Both the position numbers and the translations under genes were made by a program. A model generated the notes under the pieces. That model made no database searches. It was not told the DNA's origin and saw only the letters and a program-made list of their open reading frames with translations. Shown piece after piece: positions 44,102 through 53,046 of a DNA stretch of 64,000 bases (positions within the stretch are counted from its first letter, which is position 1; each line of letters begins with the position of its first letter). The stretch is from Pirellulales bacterium (lineage in GTDB: Bacteria > Planctomycetota > Planctomycetia > Pirellulales > JAEUIK01): positions 1 to 64,000 of the forward strand of contig JAHBXR010000020.1 of NCBI GenBank assembly GCA_019636335.1, written 5' to 3'.

Positions 44102-45040
44102 TCATGCCGAAGGCAACGCCGTTCGCAACTCGCGCGGAAGCTGGAAATGCACGCTTTCTTCGCGCACGCTGCGAGTCTCGATCGTCGCGCCGAATCGTTT
44201 TCGCAAGAACTCGAGGCAATCTTCCACCACGATCTCCGGCGCGCTCGCACCGGCGGTCACTAGCACCGTCTCGTCGCCGCGGAACCACGCCAGATCGATA
44301 TCGGCCGCGCCATCCACCAGGTACGCCGGCACCCCCGACTCGCGCGCCAGCTCGGCCAATCGCTGGCTGTTCGAGCTGTTCTGACTGCCGACGACAATCA
44401 CCACCTGCGCTTCCCGCGCCAGCAGCCGCACCGCCTCTTGCCGGTTCTGCGTGGCGTAGCAAATGTCTTCCTTCGGTGGACCGACAATCTGCGGAAAACG
44501 TTCGCGCAATCGATCGATGATGCGATTCGCGTCATCGATCGACAACGTCGTCTGCGTCAGGTAGGCCAGCTTCGGGCAATCCTCCAACTCGAGCCGATCC
44601 ACGTCCGCGGGCGATTCGACCAGCAGGATCGCCTCCGGCGCTTCGCCCATCGTGCCGATCACCTCGTCGTGCCCCTCGTGACCGATCAGCAATATCGTGT
44701 AACCATCGCGCGCGAAACGCAGCGCCTCGTGATGCACCTTGGTCACCAGCGGGCACGTGGCGTCGATCGTGCGCAGGTTGCGCTCGGCGGCTACTTCCCG
44801 AATCTGGGGCGACACGCCATGCGCCGAATAGAGCAACCGCGCCCCGTGCGGCACCTCGCTCAAAGCGTTCACGAACGTCACTCCCTCGCGCAGAAATCGA
44901 TCCACCACGTACTTGTTATGCACGATCTCGTGATAGACATAGAGCGGCGTGCCGAAAAGCCGCAGCGCCAACTCCAGGCTCTCGATCGCCATGTTCACCC
45001 CAGCGCAAAAGCCCCGGGGAGCCGCCAGCAAAACTCTCAT
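44102..45040 (-). CDS. ispH: 4-hydroxy-3-methylbut-2-enyl diphosphate reductase (IspH)
   Basis: The protein has 312 residues. It makes IPP and DMAPP from HMBPP. Iron-sulfur cysteines are Cys12 (RGFCAGV), Cys96 (DATCPLVTKVH) and Cys194 (DICYATQNRQ). Substrate residues His41, His74, His124 and Glu126 fall at the same numbers as in E. coli IspH when translation starts at the ATG at 45040, which strongly supports that start over the longer open frame to 45283. IspG lies about 11 kb away, so both terminal MEP enzymes are in the window but not in one operon. Confidence 0.95.
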   Translation of the reverse strand: MRVLLAAPRGFCAGVNMAIESLELALRLFGTPLYVYHEIVHNKYVVDRFLREGVTFVNALSEVPHGARLLYSAHGVSPQIREVAAERNLRTIDATCPLVTKVHHEALRFARDGYTILLIGHEGHDEVIGTMGEAPEAILLVESPADVDRLELEDCPKLAYLTQTTLSIDDANRIIDRLRERFPQIVGPPKEDICYATQNRQEAVRLLAREAQVVIVVGSQNSSNSQRLAELARESGVPAYLVDGAADIDLAWFRGDETVLVTAGASAPEIVVEDCLEFLRKRFGATIETRSVREESVHFQLPRELRTALPSA

Positions 45041-45487
45041 CGACGCCACGCGGGGCGGATTCGTGGTAGGTGCGGCGTGTGCCACGGAATGTTCCTCGGA
45101 CGAGTGGCCAAACTCCGCCAACAGACGACCCCCCGTCACGTCGGCAGAACCCGCGGGCAGACCGCCTAGCGCGGCCGGCGAATCTTCTCCAGGCATCATA
45201 AGGGCTCGCGCCGGTGGGGGGTAGCCACAGGCCCGTTCGCCCAGCATCGAAGGGGTGCGAATCTCGTGGTTCGGCATGTTCATAAGGCAAGCTGGCCAAA
45301 CGTTAAAAACGGCGGCCCCTCTCTCCCCTTAACCGCTGATGGGCAAACCGCATAACCGCTTCTCTGGCTCCGTTCCAACCAGCTCTCGCCCCTGTCGTGC
45401 AAAGCTGAAAACGGGCCGCTATACTGCCGGGTATAGTTGTAGTAACAGCCAACCTGCCCGACCGCCTCCCACACGGAGACCGCCGCG
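45041..45487. other. 447-bp region between ispH and hupE
   Basis: On the minus strand the ispH frame stays open to 45283 (81 extra codons) but has no conserved features. The rest is a divergent promoter region; the dyad at 45419-45436 is listed separately. No RNA was recognised. Confidence 0.4.
45419..45436. promoter_or_regulatory. CTATAC-N6-GTATAG palindrome upstream of hupE
   Basis: A perfect 6+6 bp dyad with a 6-nt spacer, 51 nt before the hupE start. Its left half contains a -10-like TATACT. It could be the operator of a metal-responsive regulator, but the spacing does not match the NikR consensus. The -35 region is poor. Confidence 0.35.
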
Positions 45488-46084
45488 ATGTCCGCTCGTA
45501 CCTTGCTGGCCCTGCCGCTTGTCGCCCTGCTGTTCCTGGTCGCTCTGTCGCAGCCGGCGCTGGCCCATCCCGGTCACGCGGGACATGAGTTCGCCGATGG
45601 CTGGTGGCACCCGCTGCTGGGCGCCGATCACCTGCTGGCGATGGTCGCCGTCGGCCTGCTGGCGGTACGCTTGGGTGGCCCCGGCCTGTGGCTCATGCCG
45701 GCCGCCTTCCTGGCCAGTATGCTTGCCGGCGGACTGTTGGCCAGCGCCGGCGTCTCCATCCCCGGCATCGAGTGGGGCATCATGGCCTCGGTCCTCGTGC
45801 TCGGCCTGCTCGTCGCGGCCACGCGAGCCGTGCCGCTGTGGATCGGCGCCCTGCTGGTCGGCCTCTTTGCCGCCTGCCACGGTTATGCCCATGCCGCCGA
45901 AATGGTCGAAGGGGGCTCCCTCGGCTCCTACGCCGCCGGGTTCCTGCTCGCCACCGCCACGCTGCACGCGGCCGGAATCGTCGTCGGCATGCTGATGGCC
46001 AAGAAGATCAATCTCGGCGCCGTCCGCTGGTCGGGCGCCGCCATCGCCGCCGCCAGCGTCGCCCTCATCTTCGGCCTCCTGTAG
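45488..46084 (+). CDS. hupE: HupE/UreJ family nickel permease
   Basis: The protein has 198 residues with a signal-like N-terminus (LALPLVALLFLVALSQPALA) and six further hydrophobic helices. The family motif HPLLGADHLLAM and the second signature FAACHGYAHAAEM are both present; these His and Asp residues are proposed to bind Ni2+. HupE/UreJ secondary transporters supply nickel for hydrogenase or urease, neither of which is in this window. The stop codon TAG is part of the GTAG that opens a REPIN-type repeat. Confidence 0.9.
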   Translation: MSARTLLALPLVALLFLVALSQPALAHPGHAGHEFADGWWHPLLGADHLLAMVAVGLLAVRLGGPGLWLMPAAFLASMLAGGLLASAGVSIPGIEWGIMASVLVLGLLVAATRAVPLWIGALLVGLFAACHGYAHAAEMVEGGSLGSYAAGFLLATATLHAAGIVVGMLMAKKINLGAVRWSGAAIAAASVALIFGLL

Positions 46085-46160
46085 GTCAGGTACGCCGTAC
46101 CTGACAATCTACCGAGTTGGCCACGTCGAACATTGTCAGGTACGCGCGTACCTGACCTAC
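46081..46160. repeat. REPIN-like element, family 1, copy A
   Basis: This 80-bp element reads GTAG, hairpin 1 (GTCAGGTACG-C-CGTACCTGAC, 46085-46105), a 29-nt spacer, hairpin 2 (GTCAGGTACGCGCGTACCTG and AC, 46135-46156), and CTAC. The two GTAG-hairpin units face each other as in REP doublets. The same element in reverse orientation is at 58868-58947, with a matching spacer. It begins at the hupE stop codon. Confidence 0.8.
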
Positions 46161-46167
46161 AGGCCGA

Positions 46168-47019
46168 TCAAAACTCCACTAGCTGTGCCACCAACCCTGT
46201 AAGAAACTTCGCCAAACGGTCGGCCGCGGTGAGCGAGCGTTCCTGCCAGGCGAACATCTCTTTCACCGAACCTGGGCGATTCCACACGGCTCCAACCAGC
46301 CCTCCCGCGCGACGCACGCCTCCCTGCGTGCGGCTCAACCGCAGCAGTTCGTCGGGCAGACGATCCTCCACCTCGTCGAGCACCACGCGCACGGCGAGAA
46401 ACTTCGTCCCCGCCGCGCGGCACGCCTCCCCCACGGCGTACGTCTCGCAATCGACCGATAGCGCCTGATGCCGCTCGCCGAGCGTGCGCTTCTCGGCCGG
46501 CGTGTCGGCGATGCGATCGATCGTCAGCATGCGCCCCCGCTGCGCCTTGCGCCCCGTCAGCCATTCCGCCATGCCGGCCGGCAGTTCAATCGTCAGCATT
46601 CCCCCCGCTTCGTCGACCACGCTTTCGGCCACGACGAGGTCGCCGCGCTGCAGCTCCGCTACGAGTCCGCCGGAGAGCCCCGCCGAAACGATCCACTCCG
46701 GCCGATGCCCCGCGATCAACAACTCCGTCGCACGTCGGGCCCGCTCCATGCCCATGCCCGAGTCGACGAGCATCACATGCCGCCCGCGCAAGCCACCTTG
46801 CCGCGCGACCAGTCCGGCCGATTCGATCCGCACGACACCGTCGAGCCGATCTTCCATGGCGCCGCGCTCGACCGGCAGCGCAAAGACGAGGCCCACATCG
46901 CAAGCGCGTTCGCGCGGCAGGCCGTCGTCCTGTGCTCCCTGCGTGCGCGCCACCTCCTCGTACAGCCGCTCTTTCGCGGTCTTGACGATCCAGTTGCGCA
47001 CCATCGATTGCCAGAACAT
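46168..47019 (-). CDS. Nucleoside phosphorylase superfamily protein (MTA/SAH nucleosidase-like)
   Basis: The protein has 283 residues from the ATG at 47019. PNP/MTAN-fold signatures are VGLVFALPVERGAM, VDSGMGMERARRATELLI, WIVSAGLSGGL and SVDCETYAVGEACRAAG, the last containing the ribose-binding Glu region (xDMExxA-like, here DCETYA). It is an N-glycosyl bond-cleaving enzyme; candidate substrates are methylthioadenosine, S-adenosylhomocysteine, futalosine or the hopanoid intermediate handled by HpnG. The N-terminal 40 residues are an extra helix. A family-1 palindrome sits immediately upstream of the start. Confidence 0.75.
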   Translation of the reverse strand: MFWQSMVRNWIVKTAKERLYEEVARTQGAQDDGLPRERACDVGLVFALPVERGAMEDRLDGVVRIESAGLVARQGGLRGRHVMLVDSGMGMERARRATELLIAGHRPEWIVSAGLSGGLVAELQRGDLVVAESVVDEAGGMLTIELPAGMAEWLTGRKAQRGRMLTIDRIADTPAEKRTLGERHQALSVDCETYAVGEACRAAGTKFLAVRVVLDEVEDRLPDELLRLSRTQGGVRRAGGLVGAVWNRPGSVKEMFAWQERSLTAADRLAKFLTGLVAQLVEF

Positions 47020-47034
47020 GAAAGATCCACGCTG

Positions 47035-47056
47035 GTCAGGCACGCGCGTGCCCGAC
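47035..47056. repeat. Family-1 palindrome, single unit, copy B
   Basis: GTCAGGCACGCGCGTGCCCG and AC: a 22-bp near-perfect palindrome with one mismatched pair, the same length and outer sequence as the hairpins of the 80-bp element. It lies 16 nt upstream of the nucleosidase start, so on the minus strand it is in the 5-prime region. Confidence 0.65.
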
Positions 47057-47109
47057 AAAAACGGAGTGCGTTATAACGAAACGGCCCTACGACGGACAAA
47101 TCCAATCAC

Positions 47110-47182
47110 AACCCGAAGCGTCAGCGAGGGAATTCCTGGAAAGAATATCGAGCAAAGTGCTCCCTCGCCGACGCTTCGGGTT
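47110..47182. repeat. Inverted repeat, family 5 (AACCCGAAGCGT)
   Basis: AACCCGAAGCGTCAGCGAGG and GA (47110-47131) pairs with 47161-47182 with a single mismatch over 22 bp, loop 29 nt. It lies in the gap between the nucleosidase and glycosyltransferase genes; no gene is seen there. Confidence 0.7.
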
Positions 47183-47242
47183 AGGATTCCACGAAAAGCG
47201 CAACTTCAACAAGCATCCGAGGGGGAATCACTTCACCGACTT

Positions 47243-49450
47243 TCACCGAGAAGTCGCCCCCTTCCGACGTTCGCCAGGCAACGGCCGCACCGGGTAGATC
47301 CCCACGCCCGACTCGCTGAACTCCTTTACCGGTGTCCCCAAGATCCCGCGTGCGATGAGAAACTCGAATACCGCCGGCTCGACGAACTCGCTGTAACCAT
47401 AGTTACCCGGCGAGCGGTAGCGCGCGATCTCGTTCCAGTTCACATAGATGAAAGCGAACTTCGCCGCCAGTTCCTTGTGCAGCCGTTCAAGCTCCTCTTC
47501 CGACCGCGACTCGTATGCTGCGCGGGCCAGCGTCTCCCAGGCATTGTCGTCGAACGCCGTGTTGTAAACCACCGACGGCGCGAGATCGAACACGGCGGCA
47601 TCCCCCACCGAAAGCACCCCTTGGCCCGGCTGGCGCTGCTCGTTGACGTACGCGATCCACGGCGGCACGCGTTGCGGATCGACGCGCAGCTCCGCCAGCG
47701 GCGCGAAGTAGCGATTGTCGCCACACGCGCCCGAGGTAATCACCACGAAGTTCGCCACCAGTCCCATCGCCAGCAAGAGAGCGATCGAACGTCGCCACAA
47801 CACCGATCCATTCCAGGTCCCCCCCGCGCCAGCCAAAAGTGCCGCCACCGGCAACGCCGGCAGCCAGAACCGATCGATCCGGTGCGTCCAGAGCCACCAC
47901 GCCGCCAAGACAAATGCCAGGTACATCGCCAGCGGCGCGACCGGCCACTCTCGACGCCGCCACACCAGCGCCGCCACCACCAGCGGCAATACCAGCGGGC
48001 TCAACCACGTGCTGCGCAGCGCGAGGTCTCCCGCGCGGGCAACCACATCGTTCGGCGCAAAGTTCGGCGGATCGTGCGCCTCGCTCCACTGACGATCCTT
48101 GTCCTCCGTCCGTGTCGCGCCGCCGAAGACTCGATAGAGCAGGGGATAAGTGGGATTGCCCGCCAGCACCCAATTCTTCGCCAACCAGGGTCCACACGCC
48201 ACCGCCGCCGCCAGGGCGAACAGCAAGAGGGGCCGCCAGCAACGCGCGCGTTCCGCCAGCACGATCCACACCGTCAACGGCGCCACCACGAACAACATCG
48301 CCGGGTACTTCACCGCCACGGCGCTGCCGGCCAGAAAGCCGGCCAACAATATCCAGCAAGAAACTTCCGCCCCCGGTTGCGACTCGGCGCGCGCCTGGCG
48401 CCACCGCAGCGTCGCATCGATGGCCAGCAACCAGAAGAATGCCGATGCCCCTTCGATCAATCCACTGGTCGAGACAAGCGCGATCCAGGGAGTCGAAAGA
48501 AACACCAACGCCGCCACGATGCCGGCGCCGGTCGAAAACCAACGTCGCCCCAAGGCCACCAGCGCCAGCGCCGTCAGGGGCGTATAGAGCGCGATGGCGG
48601 TCTTCCCCACCAGCCCCCCCTGGTACCAGTCATCGGTCACCACCATGCCGACGAGCGCCAGCATCTCGCTTCCCAGCGGCATGTTCGCATATACGTTGTG
48701 CGGCAGGAACGAGACACGCTGCGACAAGTAAAACTCTTTGACCGCTTCGAGATGGTACTCACGCACGTCGAACTCGACCGGCGGTAGCATCCCCCCCCAG
48801 ACGATCACCCCAACAAACGGCACGGCGCACCACAACCAACGCGCGCGAGGCCACGAAGTGCGCGAAACGGGTTGCCTGTCGGTACTCGCACGACCTTGCC
48901 GCCACGCAACGACCGCCGCTGCCAGCACGACCGCCACGGCCGGCGCGACGAACAGCAACCCGCGCGCGGCCAAGCCTCCGGCCAGCCCCACGCACAGCGT
49001 GTAGAGCGAGACCAGGCTCGCGCCCACCCCCAGCGAGTACACGGCCAACTCCAGCGCGTCGAGCCGCGCCGCCATCCTCACCGCACGCAACGCCAGCCAT
49101 CCCACCGCGCCCGCCACCAACCAGATCGACAGCGCCAAGGACAACACGCTCACGCGATCCGCCAGTCGCCACGCCCCTTCCTCCCCCAGCCAGCTTCCCC
49201 ACCACAACTCGGGCACCAACAAGAGCTGCAGAAACTGATACCGCTGCCAGGGCGTTCCAGTCTGGGCCGAAAGCTCCGGCAGTTCCACACCGTAGAAGGC
49301 CAGCAGGTAAAGGGCCGTGCAGGCCAGAAAGATCCACACGCCCACCCCCGCCGTCAGGGTCGTCGGCGCCCCATCGTCCCCCTGTCCGCTTCCCGCGCGC
49401 GAGCCATCCCCCGCACCGGCCCGTCGTTCGCGAGAAGTCGCTCGTTTCAC
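47243..49450 (-). CDS. Large polytopic membrane glycosyltransferase-like protein (GT-C fold)
   Basis: The protein has 735 residues from GTG at 49450 (AGGA upstream); the reading frame continues upstream but would run through the divergent promoter. More than twelve hydrophobic segments are visible. The first large extracytoplasmic loop has MLPPVEFDVREYHLEAVKEF, an Asp/Glu-containing loop placed as in dolichyl-phosphate-mannose-type GT-C enzymes, followed by SFLPHNVYANMPLGSEML. The C-terminal about 130 residues are soluble (FVEPAVFEFLIARGILG). It probably uses a polyprenyl-linked sugar. This class is expanded in planctomycetes. Confidence 0.75.
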   Translation of the reverse strand: MKRATSRERRAGAGDGSRAGSGQGDDGAPTTLTAGVGVWIFLACTALYLLAFYGVELPELSAQTGTPWQRYQFLQLLLVPELWWGSWLGEEGAWRLADRVSVLSLALSIWLVAGAVGWLALRAVRMAARLDALELAVYSLGVGASLVSLYTLCVGLAGGLAARGLLFVAPAVAVVLAAAVVAWRQGRASTDRQPVSRTSWPRARWLWCAVPFVGVIVWGGMLPPVEFDVREYHLEAVKEFYLSQRVSFLPHNVYANMPLGSEMLALVGMVVTDDWYQGGLVGKTAIALYTPLTALALVALGRRWFSTGAGIVAALVFLSTPWIALVSTSGLIEGASAFFWLLAIDATLRWRQARAESQPGAEVSCWILLAGFLAGSAVAVKYPAMLFVVAPLTVWIVLAERARCWRPLLLFALAAAVACGPWLAKNWVLAGNPTYPLLYRVFGGATRTEDKDRQWSEAHDPPNFAPNDVVARAGDLALRSTWLSPLVLPLVVAALVWRRREWPVAPLAMYLAFVLAAWWLWTHRIDRFWLPALPVAALLAGAGGTWNGSVLWRRSIALLLAMGLVANFVVITSGACGDNRYFAPLAELRVDPQRVPPWIAYVNEQRQPGQGVLSVGDAAVFDLAPSVVYNTAFDDNAWETLARAAYESRSEEELERLHKELAAKFAFIYVNWNEIARYRSPGNYGYSEFVEPAVFEFLIARGILGTPVKEFSESGVGIYPVRPLPGERRKGATSR

Positions 49451-49627
49451 GCTGTCCTGCTCGTCCAAGGCCGCTATTTTGCACTGCGAGGGTAGAAGTC
49501 CCGCCCCCCACGGCGGGGCGGTACAAGCTATGTTATCCTGACGGCTTGCGCCGGCGTCGCGTTCCGACCACGCGCCGGCCCAGCCCTGACAAACCACCAC
49601 CATAACGCAAACCGAACGCAACAGGCG

Positions 49628-50647
<1,020 letters not shown>

Positions 50648-50666
50648 CGCCACCCAACCCCCACCC

Positions 50667-50743
50667 GATCGACAACCGTCGCAGCCGGGTAGCACCGATC
50701 ATTTTGCGGTGCGAGTTCGCCCACTTGATCGACAACCGTCGCA
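50667..50743. repeat. 17-bp direct repeat
   Basis: GATCGACAACCGTCGCA occurs at 50667-50683 and again at 50727-50743, exactly 60 bp apart, overlapping the loop side of the family-2 element copy 2. Confidence 0.7.
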
Positions 50744-50776
50744 AAATGGTCGGTGTTGCGCAGCAATAAGAGGATC
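50689..50776 (+). repeat. REP-like hairpin element, family 2, copy 2
   Basis: The element starts GTAGCACCGATC, has a main stem of 50692-50708 with 50740-50755, then TGTTGC-GCA-GCAATA and ends AAGAGGATC (50776). Together with copy 3 it forms an inverted doublet between the aldolase and histidine kinase genes. Confidence 0.75.
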
Positions 50777-50813
50777 AGTGTTGTACGGCGCTCGGTAACC
50801 TCAACGGCGACAC

Positions 50814-50900
50814 GGTCCTCTTGTCGCCGCGCGACACGGACGATTTTCCGACTACAAATCGGCCCAAGTGGCGGCCTGCTCGCCGAAAATCATCCGTGTC
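50814..50900 (-). repeat. REP-like hairpin element, family 2, copy 3
   Basis: Read on the minus strand: main stem 50883-50900 with 50833-50850 (16 of 18 paired), second hairpin TGTCGC-GCG-GCGACA, then AAGAGGACC. It overlaps the stop codon of the histidine kinase gene (50899-50901). The GTAG end is not conserved in this copy. Confidence 0.75.
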
Positions 50901-52344
50901 ACCCCCTGGGAATGACTCCGGTTTGCCGCACAGGCAGCGTCAGGCGGACGATCGTGCCCGCACCCGGCGCGCTCTCCACGTCAACGCGGCCGCCGTGGTT
51001 CGTCACGATCCGCCAACATTTCGACAGCCCCAGTCCGAGCCCGCGTCCGGCGCCTCGGCCCGAATAAAACGGATCGAACAGGTGCCGCCGCACCTCGGGC
51101 GTAAGGCCTGGTCCGTCGTCGCGCACGACGATCTCGAGCGATGCCTCCCCCGCCTCCGATCGCGCGGCGCATTGCACCTCGATACGCCCCTCCGAGCCGA
51201 TCGCCTCCAGCGCGTTCGTCACCACGGCCCGCACGGCCACCTGCACCTGCGTGGCGTCGACCTCGGCGAAGAGCTCGTCGTCGCTGGCCGAAAAATCGAG
51301 CGTAATGCGCCGCTCGTCGGCCAACGTCTGCAAACCAGAGATCGCCTCGCGCACCAGGGCCACCACGTCACAGTCGGCCGGGCGCGGTTGGGCAGGCCGG
51401 GCAAAGTGCATCAAGTCGGCGATCATCTCGTGGACGCGCAGCGCCTGCCGATTGATCACCGCCAGTTCGCGGCGCCGCTCGGCGTCGTGTTCCTCGCGCA
51501 AAAAGAGCTGCGCGCGCCCCGAGATCACCGCCAGCGGCGGATTGAACTCGTGCCCGGCGCCGGCCGCCAGTTCCGCCAGCGCCTCGAGCTTCTCCGTTTC
51601 CAGCATCTCGGCGAAACGCGCCTCCAGCGCGGCCAGACGCGCCACGCGATCGGCCACGCTCGCCAACCGCGCGGCCTCGGCGGCACTCGCCAACCGCCAG
51701 CGTTTGGAGTTCCGACCCGCGGTCGTCCGATGCGCGGCGTTGCTCGCGCGTGCCTCGACCAGCGCACGCCGCACGAGCCCCACCAGCGGCGCTTCGTCGC
51801 TGGAATTCGCTTCGCGCTCACTCAGCCCGACGACGAGCTGCCGCAGCCAGGCGGGCAGCGCCGCACACGTGCGAGCCTCGCGCCCGGCTCCGCACAAGGT
51901 AAACCAGGTCTCCGTACCCGACAGCAGTCCCGCCAAACGTGCCTGCTCGCCACGAGTTCCGTCAATCTTTCTAGCCAGACGCAACGAGTGTTCCGCCACG
52001 TGCGATGCCCGCTCTGCCAGTCGCGCCATCCGACGCGCGATCGTTCGCTCGATCTCGGTCGCCGCGGCAGCGTAGTCCTCTGATGGCAACAGTGCCGGCA
52101 GTCTCGGCGCAAGCCACGCGGCCAGGGCCTCGGCGGTCGTTAGATCATCGCTGCCGGCCCGGGCCGCTTGGCAGCAGACCCACAGTGCCAGCGGCGCCTC
52201 GCACCGCAAAACAGATACCAACCCCTCCGCGCGAGCTTCCATCGCTTCGACGAGCAGCGCATCGACCAACCCCGTGGCGGCCTGCTGCGAAAGAGGCAGC
52301 CGCACCCGAGCACCGGCCAGTTCGATCGGAGGAAGCACGTGCAT
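50899..52344 (-). CDS. Soluble sensor histidine kinase
   Basis: The protein has 481 residues from the ATG at 52344; a start at 52392 would lie inside the terminator of the upstream gene. The H-box is AGAGHEFNPPLAVISGRAQL with His265, an unusual HEFNPP instead of HEINNP. ATP-binding boxes are VVTNALEAIGSEG (N), RDDGPGL (G1) and GRGLGLGLSK (G2). The N-terminal 230 residues are helical, with no membrane segment and no recognised sensor domain. It lies downstream of a receiver-domain gene, separated by a strong terminator, but may still be its cognate kinase. Confidence 0.85.
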   Translation of the reverse strand: MHVLPPIELAGARVRLPLSQQAATGLVDALLVEAMEARAEGLVSVLRCEAPLALWVCCQAARAGSDDLTTAEALAAWLAPRLPALLPSEDYAAAATEIERTIARRMARLAERASHVAEHSLRLARKIDGTRGEQARLAGLLSGTETWFTLCGAGREARTCAALPAWLRQLVVGLSEREANSSDEAPLVGLVRRALVEARASNAAHRTTAGRNSKRWRLASAAEAARLASVADRVARLAALEARFAEMLETEKLEALAELAAGAGHEFNPPLAVISGRAQLFLREEHDAERRRELAVINRQALRVHEMIADLMHFARPAQPRPADCDVVALVREAISGLQTLADERRITLDFSASDDELFAEVDATQVQVAVRAVVTNALEAIGSEGRIEVQCAARSEAGEASLEIVVRDDGPGLTPEVRRHLFDPFYSGRGAGRGLGLGLSKCWRIVTNHGGRVDVESAPGAGTIVRLTLPVRQTGVIPRG

Positions 52345-52375
52345 CACGGCGATGGTTTCTCTAACAGCCCGACTC

Positions 52376-52430
52376 AAGAAAAAAGGCGGCATCGGGTCAG
52401 CCGCTTGTCGCGCCGACCCGATGCCGCCTT
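52376..52430 (-). terminator. Rho-independent terminator of the HTH-receiver gene
   Basis: On the minus strand, arms 52415-52430 and 52383-52398 pair over 16 bp (AAGGCGGCATCGGGTC and complement) around a 16-nt loop, followed by six T (52384-52379). It begins 35 nt after the stop codon at 52465. Confidence 0.85.
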
Positions 52431-52464
52431 GGCAACTTTTTTCATCAGTTACTCGCGACGCGAG

Positions 52465-53046
52465 CTAGCTGGCCGAGAAGGTCTCGACCTCGAGCAACTG
52501 GCAGATCCGATCGACCAGCGTCTCGACCTCGAACGGCTTCGGCAGGAAATCGTTCGCGCCAGATGCCTTGAGCTCGTCGATCTTGTCTTCCTCGACCATG
52601 CCCGAGATGCAGATGATCCGCACGTCGTCCATCGTCTTGTCGCTGCGGACGCGCTGGCAGACTTCCTTGCCGTTGATATCCGGCAGCATCACGTCGAGCA
52701 CGAGCAGGTCGGGATGATAGTCCTTGACCATCATGCCGGCGTCGAAGCCGTTGTTCACGCTGCGCACCTCGAAACGGCCGTCCCGCTCCAGCACGTCGAC
52801 GATCAGTTCGACCAGCTCTTCGTCGTCGTCGACGATCAGAATCTTGCGCTTCCCGCTTTCCAACGCGTCGGTCGGAATGCCGTTGTCGCGCATGAACAGA
52901 AACAACTGGTCACGCGGAATGCGGCGGAAACGACTCCCCGGGACGCGAAATCCCTTCAACTGCCCCGAGTCGAAACAGCGGATAATCGTTTGTTGGCTGA
53001 CTTTGCAGATCTTGGCTGCTTCGCCCGTGGTGAAGACGGTCTTCAT
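52465..53046 (-). CDS. Response regulator with N-terminal excisionase/MerR-type HTH
   Basis: The protein has 193 residues. Residues 1-55 are an excisionase-type winged HTH: VFTTGEAAKICKVSQQTIIR, then LKGFRVPGSRFRRIPRDQL. Residues 67-190 are a receiver domain: acidic pocket DDD (73-75), phosphoacceptor Asp118 (LLVLDVMLPDING) and conserved Lys170 (FLPKPFEVETL). The order is the reverse of classical regulators, where the receiver precedes the DNA-binding domain. AGGA is upstream of the start. It ends at a strong terminator, with a histidine kinase gene beyond it. Confidence 0.9.
   Translation of the reverse strand: MKTVFTTGEAAKICKVSQQTIIRCFDSGQLKGFRVPGSRFRRIPRDQLFLFMRDNGIPTDALESGKRKILIVDDDEELVELIVDVLERDGRFEVRSVNNGFDAGMMVKDYHPDLLVLDVMLPDINGKEVCQRVRSDKTMDDVRIICISGMVEEDKIDELKASGANDFLPKPFEVETLVDRICQLLEVETFSAS

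Noticed and set aside
44102..45283. Longer 393-residue version of IspH
   Set aside because: The extra 81 residues show no conservation pattern, and only the start at 45040 puts all catalytic residues at their E. coli numbers.
46081..46160. CRISPR-type repeat-spacer interpretation of the family-1 repeats
   Set aside because: Repeats are scattered singly or as inverted pairs over 15 kb with conserved spacers, not arrays with unique spacers; no cas genes.
50689..50776. Integron attC-site interpretation of the family-2 element
   Set aside because: Length and imperfect palindrome would fit, but the GTTRRRY/RYYYAAC core sites are absent and no integrase or cassette array is present.
50821..52083. 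Long plus-strand open frame opposite the histidine kinase
   Set aside because: It is antisense to the kinase H-box and ATP-binding regions and is Arg/His-rich without motifs.
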